DNA of 64,000 nt from Gordonia amarae NBRC 15530. GTDB lineage: Bacteria; Actinomycetota; Actinomycetes; Mycobacteriales; Mycobacteriaceae. The notes beneath the pieces were generated by a model that did not search any database, had not been told where the DNA came from, and saw nothing but the letters and a program-made list of their open reading frames with translations. Positions 10,686 to 18,432 of this stretch are shown piece after piece; the first letter of the stretch is position 1; each line of letters begins with the position of its first letter. The stretch is taken from assembly GCF_000241345.1 (NCBI RefSeq), contig NZ_BAED01000033.1, positions 1 through 64,000 on the forward strand, given 5' to 3'. Both the position numbers and the translations under genes were made by a program.

Positions 10686-11477
10686 TCACGCCGCTACGAC
10701 GGCCCTGGCCAGCAGCCCGCGGGCGACGAATTCGGCGGTGAGCGCGGAGGCGATGGCGCTGACCGCGAGCAGGGCGATCAGGACGAACAGCTGCATGGCC
10801 GCGGCGGCGGCGGGCGAGGCGCCGCCGAGGACCATGCCGACGAACGACCCCGGAATCGTGACCAGGCCGACCGAGCGGGTCTGGTCGAGGGCAGGGATCA
10901 GCGCGGTGGCCGCGGCGGGACGGCAGATCTCCAGCCGGGCCTCGCGGATGAGAAAGCCCAGCGACATGGCGGCCTCCACCTCGCCGTGCCGTTCGGCGAG
11001 GCTGTCGAGGCAGTGTTTTCCGGCGAGGGAGGTGGTGTTCATCGCCGCCCCGAACATGATCCCGGCGGTCGGGATGATCGCGAGTCCGGTCATCGGCAGC
11101 ACCCCGGTGGCCACGAGCAGCGCCACGATCACCAGGGTGGGCGCCCCGACCGGGATCAGGCACAGCACCGCGGCGTGCATCGTCTCGGGGCGGATCACTC
11201 CGGGTCTACCCGTGACCCGTCCCGCCGAGGTGCAGGCCGCGACGGCCGCCATGACCAGGACGAACAGGATCGATGCCCACAGCACGTCGATGACGACGGT
11301 GACCACCAGGGCGAGCACGCCGAGTTGCAGGATCGCGCGCAGCACGGCCCGGACGGTGGCTGTCGCCATCCCGCTGCCGCTGAGGTGGTTGACCACGGCG
11401 GCCAGCGCGGTGAGGAGGACGAGCGCGACCGCCAGCCGCGGACCGATGTGGATGATCGCGTCGCTGACGTCGCTCAT
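10686..11477 (-). CDS. FetB/UPF0014 family ABC transporter permease, no adjacent ATPase
   Basis: Integral membrane protein (263 residues) of the UPF0014/FetB family, whose E. coli member FetB works with FetA in iron export. About seven hydrophobic segments are visible, and the family core is present: IIPTAGIMFGAAMNTTSLAGK, EVEAAMSLGFLIREARLEICRPAAATALIPALDQTRSVGLVTIPGSFVGMVLGG. The ATG at 11477 gives the normal family length; the frame is open to 11606 but that part is not family-like. A second family member (17569-18354) has its ATPase beside it; this one does not. It is divergent from the siderophore permease operon. Confidence 0.85.
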   Translation of the reverse strand: MSDVSDAIIHIGPRLAVALVLLTALAAVVNHLSGSGMATATVRAVLRAILQLGVLALVVTVVIDVLWASILFVLVMAAVAACTSAGRVTGRPGVIRPETMHAAVLCLIPVGAPTLVIVALLVATGVLPMTGLAIIPTAGIMFGAAMNTTSLAGKHCLDSLAERHGEVEAAMSLGFLIREARLEICRPAAATALIPALDQTRSVGLVTIPGSFVGMVLGGASPAAAAAMQLFVLIALLAVSAIASALTAEFVARGLLARAVVAA

Positions 11478-11615
11478 CGCGCCGAGGTTCCCGCCGGCCG
11501 CATGGGGATTCGCACTGTCTGCACCGTTTCTGTGGGTGATCTCCGGCAACACGGGACATGTGGTCCCGGGGTTTCCGGCGTCGGGCTGGTGTCGCCGGGG
11601 TGACACACCGACAGA

Positions 11616-11640
11616 CTGTAGCGTACGCGACGCGCTACAG
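11616..11640. promoter_or_regulatory. Palindrome in the divergent FetB-like / FecCD promoter region
   Basis: CTGTAGCG at 11616-11623 and CGCTACAG at 11633-11640 form a perfect 8-base inverted repeat with a 9-base spacer. It lies 44 bases before the first FecCD gene. A regulator site is likely from form and place; the regulator is unknown. Confidence 0.5.
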
Positions 11641-11665
11641 CATTTGGGTAGTGTTTACGACAATC

Positions 11666-11684
11666 GTCGGTTAGTCTCATCGCG
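11666..11684 (+). promoter_or_regulatory. Possible IdeR/DtxR iron box overlapping the FecCD start
   Basis: The 19 bases match 11 positions of the IdeR/DtxR consensus TTAGGTTAGGCTAACCTAA, with the core GGTTAGTCT well conserved and the right half weak. It ends on the GTG start of the first siderophore permease, where iron-bound IdeR would block expression. Weak on its own; context raises it. Confidence 0.4.
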
Positions 11685-12769
11685 TGACCGAGTACCCCGC
11701 AGGCCTCGTCCGGCGCCCCGAAGACGACGCACCGGCATTGGTCTCCGCCCATGCGGGCAACCGCCGGCGCGGGAGCACCTACGCCCTGTGGTGGTTCGGG
11801 TTCGCACTCGTCGTGGTGCTGCTGGCGTGGCTGAGCCTGTTCGTCGGGGCGCGGCCGGTGTCGGCGGCGCAGGTCTGGGACGCGTTGTTCGCGTATGCGG
11901 GCAGTTCCGACCGCGACCAGGAGGTGGTGGTCGGCTACCGCATCCCGCGGGCACTGCTGGCGGTCGTCGTCGGCGGCGCCCTCGGTATGGCCGGGTCCCT
12001 CATCCAGCGGCTGATGCGTAATCCGCTGGGCGACCCGCAGATCCTCGGCGTGAACGCCGGGGCGTCGTTCGCGGTGGCGGTCGCCGTCGGCTTCCTGGGT
12101 CTGACCAGCACGTGGTCGTACATCTGGTTCGCCTTCGCGGGTGCGGTCGCGGCGATGGCCATCGTCTACGGTCTCGGTTCGGCCGGCCGGGGACGGATGA
12201 CGCCAGTGCGGGTCACCATGGCCGGGGTCGCGGTCACCGCGGTGCTCACCGGCGCGGTCCGCGGCATCGGCCTGCTCAACCCCGACGCCTTCGACGCCCT
12301 GCGCATCTGGGAGGTCGGCTCGCTGATCGGCCGAGACAACTCGGTCCTGCTCGCCGTCCTCCCGTTCGTGGTCGTGGGCGCGATCCTCGCGATGAGCCTG
12401 GCCCGGCCGCTCGACGCGATCTCGATGGGCGACGACCTGGCCACCGCGATGGGTGTGCCGGTGCGGCGGGTCCGCCTCCTCACCATCATCGCGGTGGTGT
12501 TGCTGTGTGGCGCGGCGACCGCGGCGGCCGGGCCGATCGGCTTCGTCGGCCTGATGGTGCCGCACGCCGTGCGGATGCTCGCCGGTGTGGGCGGCTGGTG
12601 GCTCACCGCGTTCTCGATGCTCGGCGGTGCCGCGCTGGTCCTCGTCTCCGACGTGGTGGGCCGTGTCCTCGTGCGGCCCGACGAGGTGCCGGTCGGGATC
12701 GTGACGGCCTTCGTCGGCGCCCCGATCCTGGTAATCCTGGTCCGCAGACTGTCGTCAGGAACCTCATGA
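11684..12769 (+). CDS. FecCD-family iron-siderophore ABC permease, first subunit
   Basis: Integral membrane half of a ferric-siderophore importer (BtuC/FepD type), 361 residues with about nine to ten hydrophobic segments. Family motifs are RIPRALLAVVVGGALGMAGSLIQRLMRNPLGDPQILGVNAGASFAV near 85-130 and GPIGFVGLMVPHAVRMLAG near 285-305, the latter being the ATPase-docking loop. The next permease starts inside its stop codon (ATGA). With the second permease, the ATPase and the lipoprotein at 26052-27023 it makes a full importer. Confidence 0.93.
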   Translation: MTEYPAGLVRRPEDDAPALVSAHAGNRRRGSTYALWWFGFALVVVLLAWLSLFVGARPVSAAQVWDALFAYAGSSDRDQEVVVGYRIPRALLAVVVGGALGMAGSLIQRLMRNPLGDPQILGVNAGASFAVAVAVGFLGLTSTWSYIWFAFAGAVAAMAIVYGLGSAGRGRMTPVRVTMAGVAVTAVLTGAVRGIGLLNPDAFDALRIWEVGSLIGRDNSVLLAVLPFVVVGAILAMSLARPLDAISMGDDLATAMGVPVRRVRLLTIIAVVLLCGAATAAAGPIGFVGLMVPHAVRMLAGVGGWWLTAFSMLGGAALVLVSDVVGRVLVRPDEVPVGIVTAFVGAPILVILVRRLSSGTS

Positions 12770-13878
12770 CATCGACACGCAAGAGCCCCGGAGACCGGGC
12801 CGTGCGGCCCGGCCTCGTCGTACATCATTCCGGTGGAATCGATTTCGGGCGGCCCGTGATCCGCTGGCGTGTCGGCGGACTGTCGGGACGCTGGGACCGG
12901 CGCGAGGTGATCGTCGGCACCGTCGCCGCACTCGCCACCGTGGTGATGGCGATCGTCGCGCTCGGCTCGGGTGACCTCACGGTGTCTCCGATGGGCGTGG
13001 TCAAGGCGCTGCTGGGTACCGGAGATCCGGCGGCCGAGCTCGCCATCCGGGAGTGGCAGGCCCCGCGGGTGCTGGCCGCCCTCGCGTTCGGGGCCGCACT
13101 CGCCCTGTCCGGGGCCATCTTTCAGCTCCTGACGCGTAACCCGCTCGGCAGCCCCGACATCATCGGCTTCGGCGTCGGGTCGTACACCGGTGCGCTGGTG
13201 GTCACGCTGCTGTTCTCGGGCAGTTACCTGGCCACCGCCGGCGGTGCCCTCGCGGGCGGAATCGCCACCGCCGCCGTCGTATACGCGCTCGCCTTCCGGC
13301 AGGGTGTGGGCGGTTTCCGGCTGGTGATCTGTGGTGTCGCGATCAGTTCGATGCTGGCGGCGGTCAACTACTGGCTGATCCTGCGGGCCGACCTGTCCGA
13401 GGCGATGTCGGCTGCCCAGTGGGGCGCCGGAACCCTGGAGACGGTCACCTGGCAGATGACGACGCCCGCACTGTGCGTGATCGTCGTCCTGATCACCGGG
13501 GTCGCGGCGCTGTCGCGCCGGCACCCGGTGTTCGAGCTCGGCCCGGAGTTCGGACGTGCTCTGGGCGCCGAATCGCGGGCGTCCCAGATCGGTCTGCCGG
13601 TCCTCGGTGTGGCGCTGACCGCGGCGGCGACGGCCGTCGCCGGCCCGATCGCGTTTATCTCACTGTCGGCGCCGCACATCGCCCGCAGGCTCGTCGGCGG
13701 CGGGCGCACCCCGCTGACCATCACCGCCCTGATCGGCTCACTGCTTCTCGTCGTCGGCGATATCGTTGCCGCGCGTGCCTTTTCACCCCGAGTGCTGCCC
13801 GTCGGCGTGATCACGGTATGCCTCGGCGGCATCTACCTCTGTTACCTTCTGTACCGCGAGATGAGACAGGAACAATGA
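12766..13878 (+). CDS. FecCD-family iron-siderophore ABC permease, second subunit
   Basis: Second permease (370 residues, FepG-like) of the siderophore importer. Motifs are APRVLAALAFGAALALSGAIFQLLTRNPLGSPDIIGFGVGSYTGALV near 105-150 and GPIAFISLSAPHIARRLVGGG near 290-310. The ATG at 12766 overlaps the previous stop as ATGA; the much longer open frame upstream is only a shadow of the first permease. The stop overlaps the ATPase start in the same way, so the three genes are translationally coupled. Confidence 0.93.
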   Translation: MTSTRKSPGDRAVRPGLVVHHSGGIDFGRPVIRWRVGGLSGRWDRREVIVGTVAALATVVMAIVALGSGDLTVSPMGVVKALLGTGDPAAELAIREWQAPRVLAALAFGAALALSGAIFQLLTRNPLGSPDIIGFGVGSYTGALVVTLLFSGSYLATAGGALAGGIATAAVVYALAFRQGVGGFRLVICGVAISSMLAAVNYWLILRADLSEAMSAAQWGAGTLETVTWQMTTPALCVIVVLITGVAALSRRHPVFELGPEFGRALGAESRASQIGLPVLGVALTAAATAVAGPIAFISLSAPHIARRLVGGGRTPLTITALIGSLLLVVGDIVAARAFSPRVLPVGVITVCLGGIYLCYLLYREMRQEQ

Positions 13879-14672
13879 CCGCGATCTCCACCCGGCTCGG
13901 CGCCGAAGGCCTCACCCTCGGCTACGGCGACAAGGCCATCGCCCGCGATCTGACCGTCGAGATCCCCGACAACAAGTTCACGGTGATCATCGGCCCCAAC
14001 GCCTGCGGCAAGTCGACGCTGTTGCGCGCCCTGTCGCGGCTCCTCGAGCCGACGGCCGGTTCGGTTGTCCTCGACGGTAAGTCGATCGAGAAGTACTCGA
14101 CCAAACAGGTCGCGAAGATCCTCGGCCTGCTGCCGCAGACGTCGATCCCGCCGGAGGACATCCGCGTGGCCGAACTGGTATCCCGCGGCCGGTACCCACA
14201 TCAGCAGTTCCTGCGGCAGTGGTCGCAGGCCGACGAGGATGCGGTGACCTCCGCGATGGAGGCCACCGGCGTCGCCCATCTAGCAGGCGAACGCGTGGAC
14301 CGGCTGTCCGGTGGTCAGCGCCAGCGGGTGTGGGTGGCCCTGGTGCTGGCCCAGGAAACCCCGCTGGTGTTGCTCGACGAGCCGACGACCTACCTGGACA
14401 TCGCTTTCCAGGTCGAGCTCCTTGACCTGTGCCGGCGGCTGCAGCGCGAGGAGGACCGGACCGTGGTGGCCGTGCTGCACGACCTGAATCAGGCCTGCCG
14501 CTACGCCGACCACATCATCGCGATGCGCGGCGGGGAGGTGATCGCCGCCGGTGCGCCCGCCGACGTGGTGACCGCGGAACTCGTGGGCGACGTGTTCGGG
14601 CTCGCCTGCCGCATCATCGACGACCCCGAATCGCAGACGCCACTGATCATCCCGGTCTGGCAGACCGCGTAG
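13875..14672 (+). CDS. Iron-siderophore ABC transporter ATP-binding protein
   Basis: Cytoplasmic ATPase (265 residues, FepC/FecE type) that powers the two FecCD permeases. It shows Walker A IGPNACGKSTLL near 38, Q loop LLPQTS, signature DRLSGGQRQRVWVAL near 140, Walker B LVLLDEPTTYLD near 162 and the switch His VLHDLNQA near 200. The start is the ATG at 13875 overlapping the permease stop. Substrate assignment rests on family and on the linked siderophore genes. Confidence 0.94.
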   Translation: MTAISTRLGAEGLTLGYGDKAIARDLTVEIPDNKFTVIIGPNACGKSTLLRALSRLLEPTAGSVVLDGKSIEKYSTKQVAKILGLLPQTSIPPEDIRVAELVSRGRYPHQQFLRQWSQADEDAVTSAMEATGVAHLAGERVDRLSGGQRQRVWVALVLAQETPLVLLDEPTTYLDIAFQVELLDLCRRLQREEDRTVVAVLHDLNQACRYADHIIAMRGGEVIAAGAPADVVTAELVGDVFGLACRIIDDPESQTPLIIPVWQTA

Positions 14673-14686
14673 GACCCCGATCACCT

Positions 14687-14705
14687 GTAAGAAAGGGCAC
14701 CCTTA
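14687..14705 (+). promoter_or_regulatory. Possible iron box before the first beta-propeller gene
   Basis: GTAAGAAAGGGCACCCTTA matches 11 of 19 positions of the IdeR/DtxR consensus and is roughly palindromic. It lies four bases before the ATG at 14709 and includes the only ribosome-site-like stretch (GAAAGGG), so a bound regulator would also cover the start region. Weak match, reported because the paralogous gene has a similar box. Confidence 0.3.
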
Positions 14706-14708
14706 CCC

Positions 14709-15899
14709 ATGCTGCTGAACCCTGCTAATGTCCGATCCATGAATTCACGACGAATCCGACAAGTTTGCTACGTGGGTGCTCCGGTGGTCGCCGGACTCGT
14801 CGTGGCGGCAACCCTGGGCTCCCCCGCCTCCGCGGCCCCGGCGAGCGCCAAGCTCGCGGGCGGCTGGACGTACTCGCAGACCTCGATCAACGCCGGCGTC
14901 ACCGACGGTGCCGAGCTGGCGATCGACCAGCAGCGCCGCAAGATCTTCGTCACCGACTCCGACGACTACAACTACAAGGATCCGCGCACGGGTCAGGTCC
15001 TGCCCTACCCGCATCCGCTCAACCCCAAGGTGTCGGTCCTGAGCACCGACACCCGCAAGGTGCTGCGCTCGATCAGCTACAACAACCTGCCCGCGAACTC
15101 GGTCCCGGTCAGCAAGTCCGTCCCGGTGAAGATGCCGATGAAGCAGATCCCGGTCGGTATCGCGCTCGACACCAGAAGCGGGCGTGTGCTCACCACCAAC
15201 GCCGAGACCAACGGCGCGACCATCGTCAGCATGAACGCGCGTGCCGCGACCCCCGGCGACATGGTGAAGTCCAAGCTCGACCACCCGATGGGAATCGCCG
15301 CCGACGCGTCCATCGGGCGTGCGTACATCGCCAACGTGTCGCTCAACGAGGTGGCCGTGATCGATACCGCCACCCGTCGCGAGATCACCCGGATCAAGGA
15401 CATCTACAGCCCGTCGTTCATCGCGATCGATTCCTCCCGCCACCGGGTGTACATCGGTAACGCCGACATCAAGACGAAGGGCAAGATCAACTTCCTGACC
15501 GTCGTGGACAGCCGCACCAACAAGATCGTCAAGAAGATCGCCACCGCGGCCAACTCGCGGCCGGCCGTCGACGCGGCCACCGGCAAGGTCTACGCGGCCA
15601 GCTTCGCCACCGGCGAGGTCGCGGTGATCGATCCGGACTCGCTGACCATCGTCTCGCGGATCCAGACCGGTTCCACGCCCAACAAGATCGTCATCGACTC
15701 CAAGCGGCGGGTCGCGTACACGGCGAACCTGTTCAAGAAGAGCTTCACCGTCATCGATCTGAAGAACAATTCGGTCGTCGGTACCATCCCCGCCGGCGTC
15801 GGCGTGCATACGCTCGCCGTCGACGACCGCACCGGCACGGTGTTCTCGACCCAGTTCCAGAGTTCGAAGATCACCGTGCTCTCGGTCAAGCGCGGCTGA
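14709..15899 (+). CDS. Secreted YVTN-type beta-propeller protein (YncE-like), copy 1
   Basis: Exported protein of 396 residues with a Sec signal (RRIRQVCYVGAPVVAGLVVAATLGSPASA, mature part from about residue 44). Then come six to seven repeats of about 45 residues of the YVTN/YncE kind: GRAYIANVSLNEVAVIDTATRREITRI, GKVYAASFATGEVAVIDPDSLTIVSRI, RVAYTANLFKKSFTVIDLKNNSVVGTI. No catalytic residues are evident. E. coli YncE, of the same fold, is iron-regulated and extracytoplasmic. The start is ambiguous: ATG 14709 has GAAAGGG upstream, ATG 14739 gives a neater signal peptide. It follows the siderophore ATPase and has a paralogue at 19674. Confidence 0.85.
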   Translation: MLLNPANVRSMNSRRIRQVCYVGAPVVAGLVVAATLGSPASAAPASAKLAGGWTYSQTSINAGVTDGAELAIDQQRRKIFVTDSDDYNYKDPRTGQVLPYPHPLNPKVSVLSTDTRKVLRSISYNNLPANSVPVSKSVPVKMPMKQIPVGIALDTRSGRVLTTNAETNGATIVSMNARAATPGDMVKSKLDHPMGIAADASIGRAYIANVSLNEVAVIDTATRREITRIKDIYSPSFIAIDSSRHRVYIGNADIKTKGKINFLTVVDSRTNKIVKKIATAANSRPAVDAATGKVYAASFATGEVAVIDPDSLTIVSRIQTGSTPNKIVIDSKRRVAYTANLFKKSFTVIDLKNNSVVGTIPAGVGVHTLAVDDRTGTVFSTQFQSSKITVLSVKRG

Positions 15900-15920
15900 T
15901 CCTTCACACCTGTTCCCACC

Positions 15921-15959
15921 GCACCCCCGGCCACCGGTTCATCCGGCCGCCGGGGGTGC
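15921..15959 (+). terminator. Terminator hairpin after beta-propeller copy 1
   Basis: GCACCCCCGGC at 15921-15931 pairs perfectly with 15949-15959; a nested CCGG pair tightens the loop. It lies 22 bases after the stop and ends the importer/propeller transcription unit. Confidence 0.75.
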
Positions 15960-15984
15960 CGTCGTGTCACCGGACGTTCGCCGT

Positions 15985-16028
15985 GTAGTCACTACTACAT
16001 CAGAAACTTATGGGGTAGTGTTCACTAC
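15985..16028 (+). promoter_or_regulatory. Two GTAGT/ACTAC operators directly upstream of the RpiR gene
   Basis: GTAGT-C-ACTAC at 15985-15995 and GTAGTG-TT-CACTAC at 16015-16028 are both perfect inverted repeats with the same half site, about 30 bases (three turns) apart. The second abuts the ATG at 16029. They are the obvious candidates for autoregulation by the RpiR-type protein. Confidence 0.6.
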
Positions 16029-16889
16029 ATGTCGTTCGCTTCCCTGGTGTCCGAACGTCTCGACGGTCTCACCCCCGCAGAGGCACGGGTGGCCATGTTC
16101 ATGGCCGACCACCCCCACAGCGTCGGCCACCTGTCGGCGGCCCGGCTGGCCGAGGCCGCCGACGCCAGCGATGCCACCGTGATCCGCACAGTGCGCAAAC
16201 TCGGTTTCGACGGCCTGGCGGTGCTCCGTGAAACCCTTGCCGCCGAACTCTCGATGTCCGGCCGCCTGGAGGCCTCGCTCGGCGCCGGGCATCAGGTCGG
16301 CACGATGCGGCTGATCCGCGAACGCAGCGACGCGGTCAACGCGCTGCCCGGGCGGATCGATGAGGAGTCGCTGCTCAAGGCCGTCGACATCGCAAGCAAG
16401 GCCAAGCGGGTGTGCGTCGTCGGTTTCGGCCCCGGCGGCTTCCTCGCCGGCTACGCCGCCCACCAATTCCGCCGGGCGGGGGTTCCCTCGACCGCGATGA
16501 CCGCCACGGGCCAGGGTTTCGCCGACGAGCTGAGCCGACTCACCGAGGGCGACGCGGTGGTGGCGATGGCCTACGACCGCACCCGCGAGGTCGACGTCCT
16601 GCTCGATCAGGCCGTCACGTTCGCCATCCCGGTGATCCAGCTGACCGAGGACAGCCTGACCGCCGATCCGCGCGCCTCGGTGGTGCTGGGCGCCGGACGC
16701 GGTGAACCGACGCAGTCACCCACCCATGCGACAACGATCATCGTCCTGGAGTCGCTGGTGCTGGCCGTCGCGGCCCGGCACACCAAACGCGCCGACCGGG
16801 CCACCAGGCTGCTGGCCGATCTCCGCGGGCGGCTGGCGGCCTCCCCGGTAGCCCCCGACTCGGACAACACGACCGATGGTGACACATGA
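16029..16889 (+). CDS. MurR/RpiR family transcriptional regulator
   Basis: DNA-binding regulator of 286 residues. It has an N-terminal RpiR helix-turn-helix (LTPAEARVAMFMADHPHSVGHLSAARLAEAADASDATVIRTVRKLGFDGL, about 13-65) and a C-terminal SIS sugar-phosphate-binding fold (KRVCVVGFGPGGFLAGYAAHQFRRAG and later GDAVVAMAYDRTREVDVLLDQA). RpiR proteins normally sense phosphosugars. Here the stop overlaps the start of a FetA-like ATPase, so it controls, or is controlled with, a FetAB-type transporter. Two palindromes lie in its promoter. The ligand is unknown. Confidence 0.88.
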   Translation: MSFASLVSERLDGLTPAEARVAMFMADHPHSVGHLSAARLAEAADASDATVIRTVRKLGFDGLAVLRETLAAELSMSGRLEASLGAGHQVGTMRLIRERSDAVNALPGRIDEESLLKAVDIASKAKRVCVVGFGPGGFLAGYAAHQFRRAGVPSTAMTATGQGFADELSRLTEGDAVVAMAYDRTREVDVLLDQAVTFAIPVIQLTEDSLTADPRASVVLGAGRGEPTQSPTHATTIIVLESLVLAVAARHTKRADRATRLLADLRGRLAASPVAPDSDNTTDGDT

Positions 16890-17569
16890 GCGCACTGTTC
16901 GGCATCGACGGCCTCACCGTCACCCGCGACAACACCCGACTGCTCGACGAGGTCACCACCGACATCCCCGGCTCCGGGGTGACCACCGTCATCGGGGCGT
17001 CGGGATCAGGCAAATCGACCCTGTTGCGGTGCCTCAACCTGCTCGAATCCCCTACCACCGGCGCGATCACCTACCGCGGCACCGACCTGGCCACCCTCGA
17101 CCCGCGCACCCTCCGCAGAAAGGTGGCGATGGTGTTCCAGAAACCGACGGTCTTCGCCGGCACCGTGGCCGACAATCTGCGCACCGCCGATCCGCGGCTG
17201 TCCGACAGTGACGCCGCCGCACTCCTGACGCGGGTAGGCCTGCCCGTCGACGCGCTGAACCGCGTTGCTGACACCATGTCCGGCGGCGAGGCCCAGCGGC
17301 TGTGCCTGGCCAGGGCGCTGGCCACCGCCCCGGAGGTGCTGCTCGCCGACGAGGCGACCTCCGCCCTCGACGAGGCCTCGACCGCGGTTCTGGAGAATCT
17401 CGCGGTACAGCTCGCCGCCGGCGGCACGCCAGTGGTGTGGGTGACCCACGACATGGGCCAGATGCACCGGATCGCCGACCAGGTCATCCGGCTCGATCAT
17501 GGCCGCCTGACCTATGCGGGTCCGCCGGCCGGGCTGCCCGTCTCCGGGCACGACGACGGGAGCCGCTGA
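16886..17569 (+). CDS. FetA-like ABC transporter ATP-binding protein
   Basis: ATPase of 227 residues, partner of the FetB-family permease that follows. Walker A is IGASGSGKSTLL near 36, Q loop MVFQKPTVFAG, signature MSGGEAQRLCLARAL near 131, Walker B VLLADEATSALD near 153 and switch His VWVTHDMG. The SGGEAQR signature and the short length fit FetA, the iron-export ATPase of E. coli. It overlaps the RpiR gene upstream and the permease downstream by 4 and 1 bases, so the three genes are one operon. Confidence 0.85.
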   Translation: MSALFGIDGLTVTRDNTRLLDEVTTDIPGSGVTTVIGASGSGKSTLLRCLNLLESPTTGAITYRGTDLATLDPRTLRRKVAMVFQKPTVFAGTVADNLRTADPRLSDSDAAALLTRVGLPVDALNRVADTMSGGEAQRLCLARALATAPEVLLADEATSALDEASTAVLENLAVQLAAGGTPVVWVTHDMGQMHRIADQVIRLDHGRLTYAGPPAGLPVSGHDDGSR

Positions 17570-18354
17570 TGGCCGGGTCCACCGTCGGCTGGCTCGGGCT
17601 TGCCGCCTCCCTCATCTTCGTGGGGGCAGCGCTCGGGATCACCGCACAGCAACGGCTGTCGCTGAACCGCCCGATCGTCGTCGCGGTGGGTCGATCTTTG
17701 ATCCAGATGCTGATCGTCGGCGCAGCCCTGGTGCCCATTGTCGACCCGGATACGCCCCTTATCTGGTCATGGTGTTGGGTCGCCGGAATTGTGGGTTTCT
17801 CGACATTCACCGTGCGGAGAAGGGCCCCGAACGTTCCGGGGTTGTTGTCGGTGTCATTCGTCGCCAATATCACCATCGCGGTGGTCAGTCTGGCCATTAT
17901 TTTCGGATTTCACATATTCGAGGTGGACGGTCGTTCTATTGTTCCGGTGGCCGGGATGGTCATCGGTAATTCGATGAAATCGGCCGTGGTCGCCGCGAGC
18001 CGGGTGGCCGAGTCCGTCTCCGAGAACCGGGCCGAGATCGAAGCCGGGCTGGCTCTGGGGATGAGTGTCCCGAGGGCTTCCCGTCGTGTTGTGAGATCGT
18101 CTCTGCGAACGGCGATTTCGCCGCAGGTGGAGCAGACCGCCGCGTTGGGCATCGTCTTTCTTCCAGGGGCGATGACCGGCCTGATCCTGGCCGGTGTCGA
18201 CCCTCTCGAAGCCGTCCGCACCCAGCTGGCGCTGATGTACGTCATTCTCGCCGGCGTGGTGATCGCCGCCGTGATCACCGGTATGGGCACCCTGTACCGG
18301 CTCACCACACCACAGCAGACCATCCTCGGTCTGGAACGCGAGGTGGCCACCTGA
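17569..18354 (+). CDS. fetB: FetB-family ABC transporter permease
   Basis: Membrane component (261 residues) of the UPF0014/FetB family with about six to seven hydrophobic segments. Core motifs are VPVAGMVIGNSMKSAVVAASR, EIEAGLALGMSVPRASRRVVRSSLRTAISPQVEQTAALGIVFLPGAMTGLILAG. The start ATG shares its A with the TGA of the ATPase gene; the open frame upstream to 17302 is a shadow. FetAB exports iron in E. coli under oxidative stress; a role in iron balance beside the siderophore genes is likely but unproven. Confidence 0.87.
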   Translation: MAGSTVGWLGLAASLIFVGAALGITAQQRLSLNRPIVVAVGRSLIQMLIVGAALVPIVDPDTPLIWSWCWVAGIVGFSTFTVRRRAPNVPGLLSVSFVANITIAVVSLAIIFGFHIFEVDGRSIVPVAGMVIGNSMKSAVVAASRVAESVSENRAEIEAGLALGMSVPRASRRVVRSSLRTAISPQVEQTAALGIVFLPGAMTGLILAGVDPLEAVRTQLALMYVILAGVVIAAVITGMGTLYRLTTPQQTILGLEREVAT

Positions 18355-18376
18355 CCGATCACCTGCCGAAAACAGA

Positions 18377-18410
18377 CTGTCCCCGTTGCTCTTTCGATCA
18401 ACGGGGACAG
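18377..18410. terminator. Bidirectional terminator hairpin
   Basis: Perfect 12-base stem CTGTCCCCGTTG (18377-18388) with its complement at 18399-18410 and a 10-base loop, between the convergent ends of fetB and the amidohydrolase gene. Confidence 0.8.
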
Positions 18411-18432
18411 AGTCAGTGTTGCCGATCCGGGG

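Noticed and set aside
11478-11606. 43-residue N-terminal extension of the orphan FetB permease
   Set aside because: Polar, Pro/Gly/His-rich and outside the family length; the ATG at 11477 is adopted.
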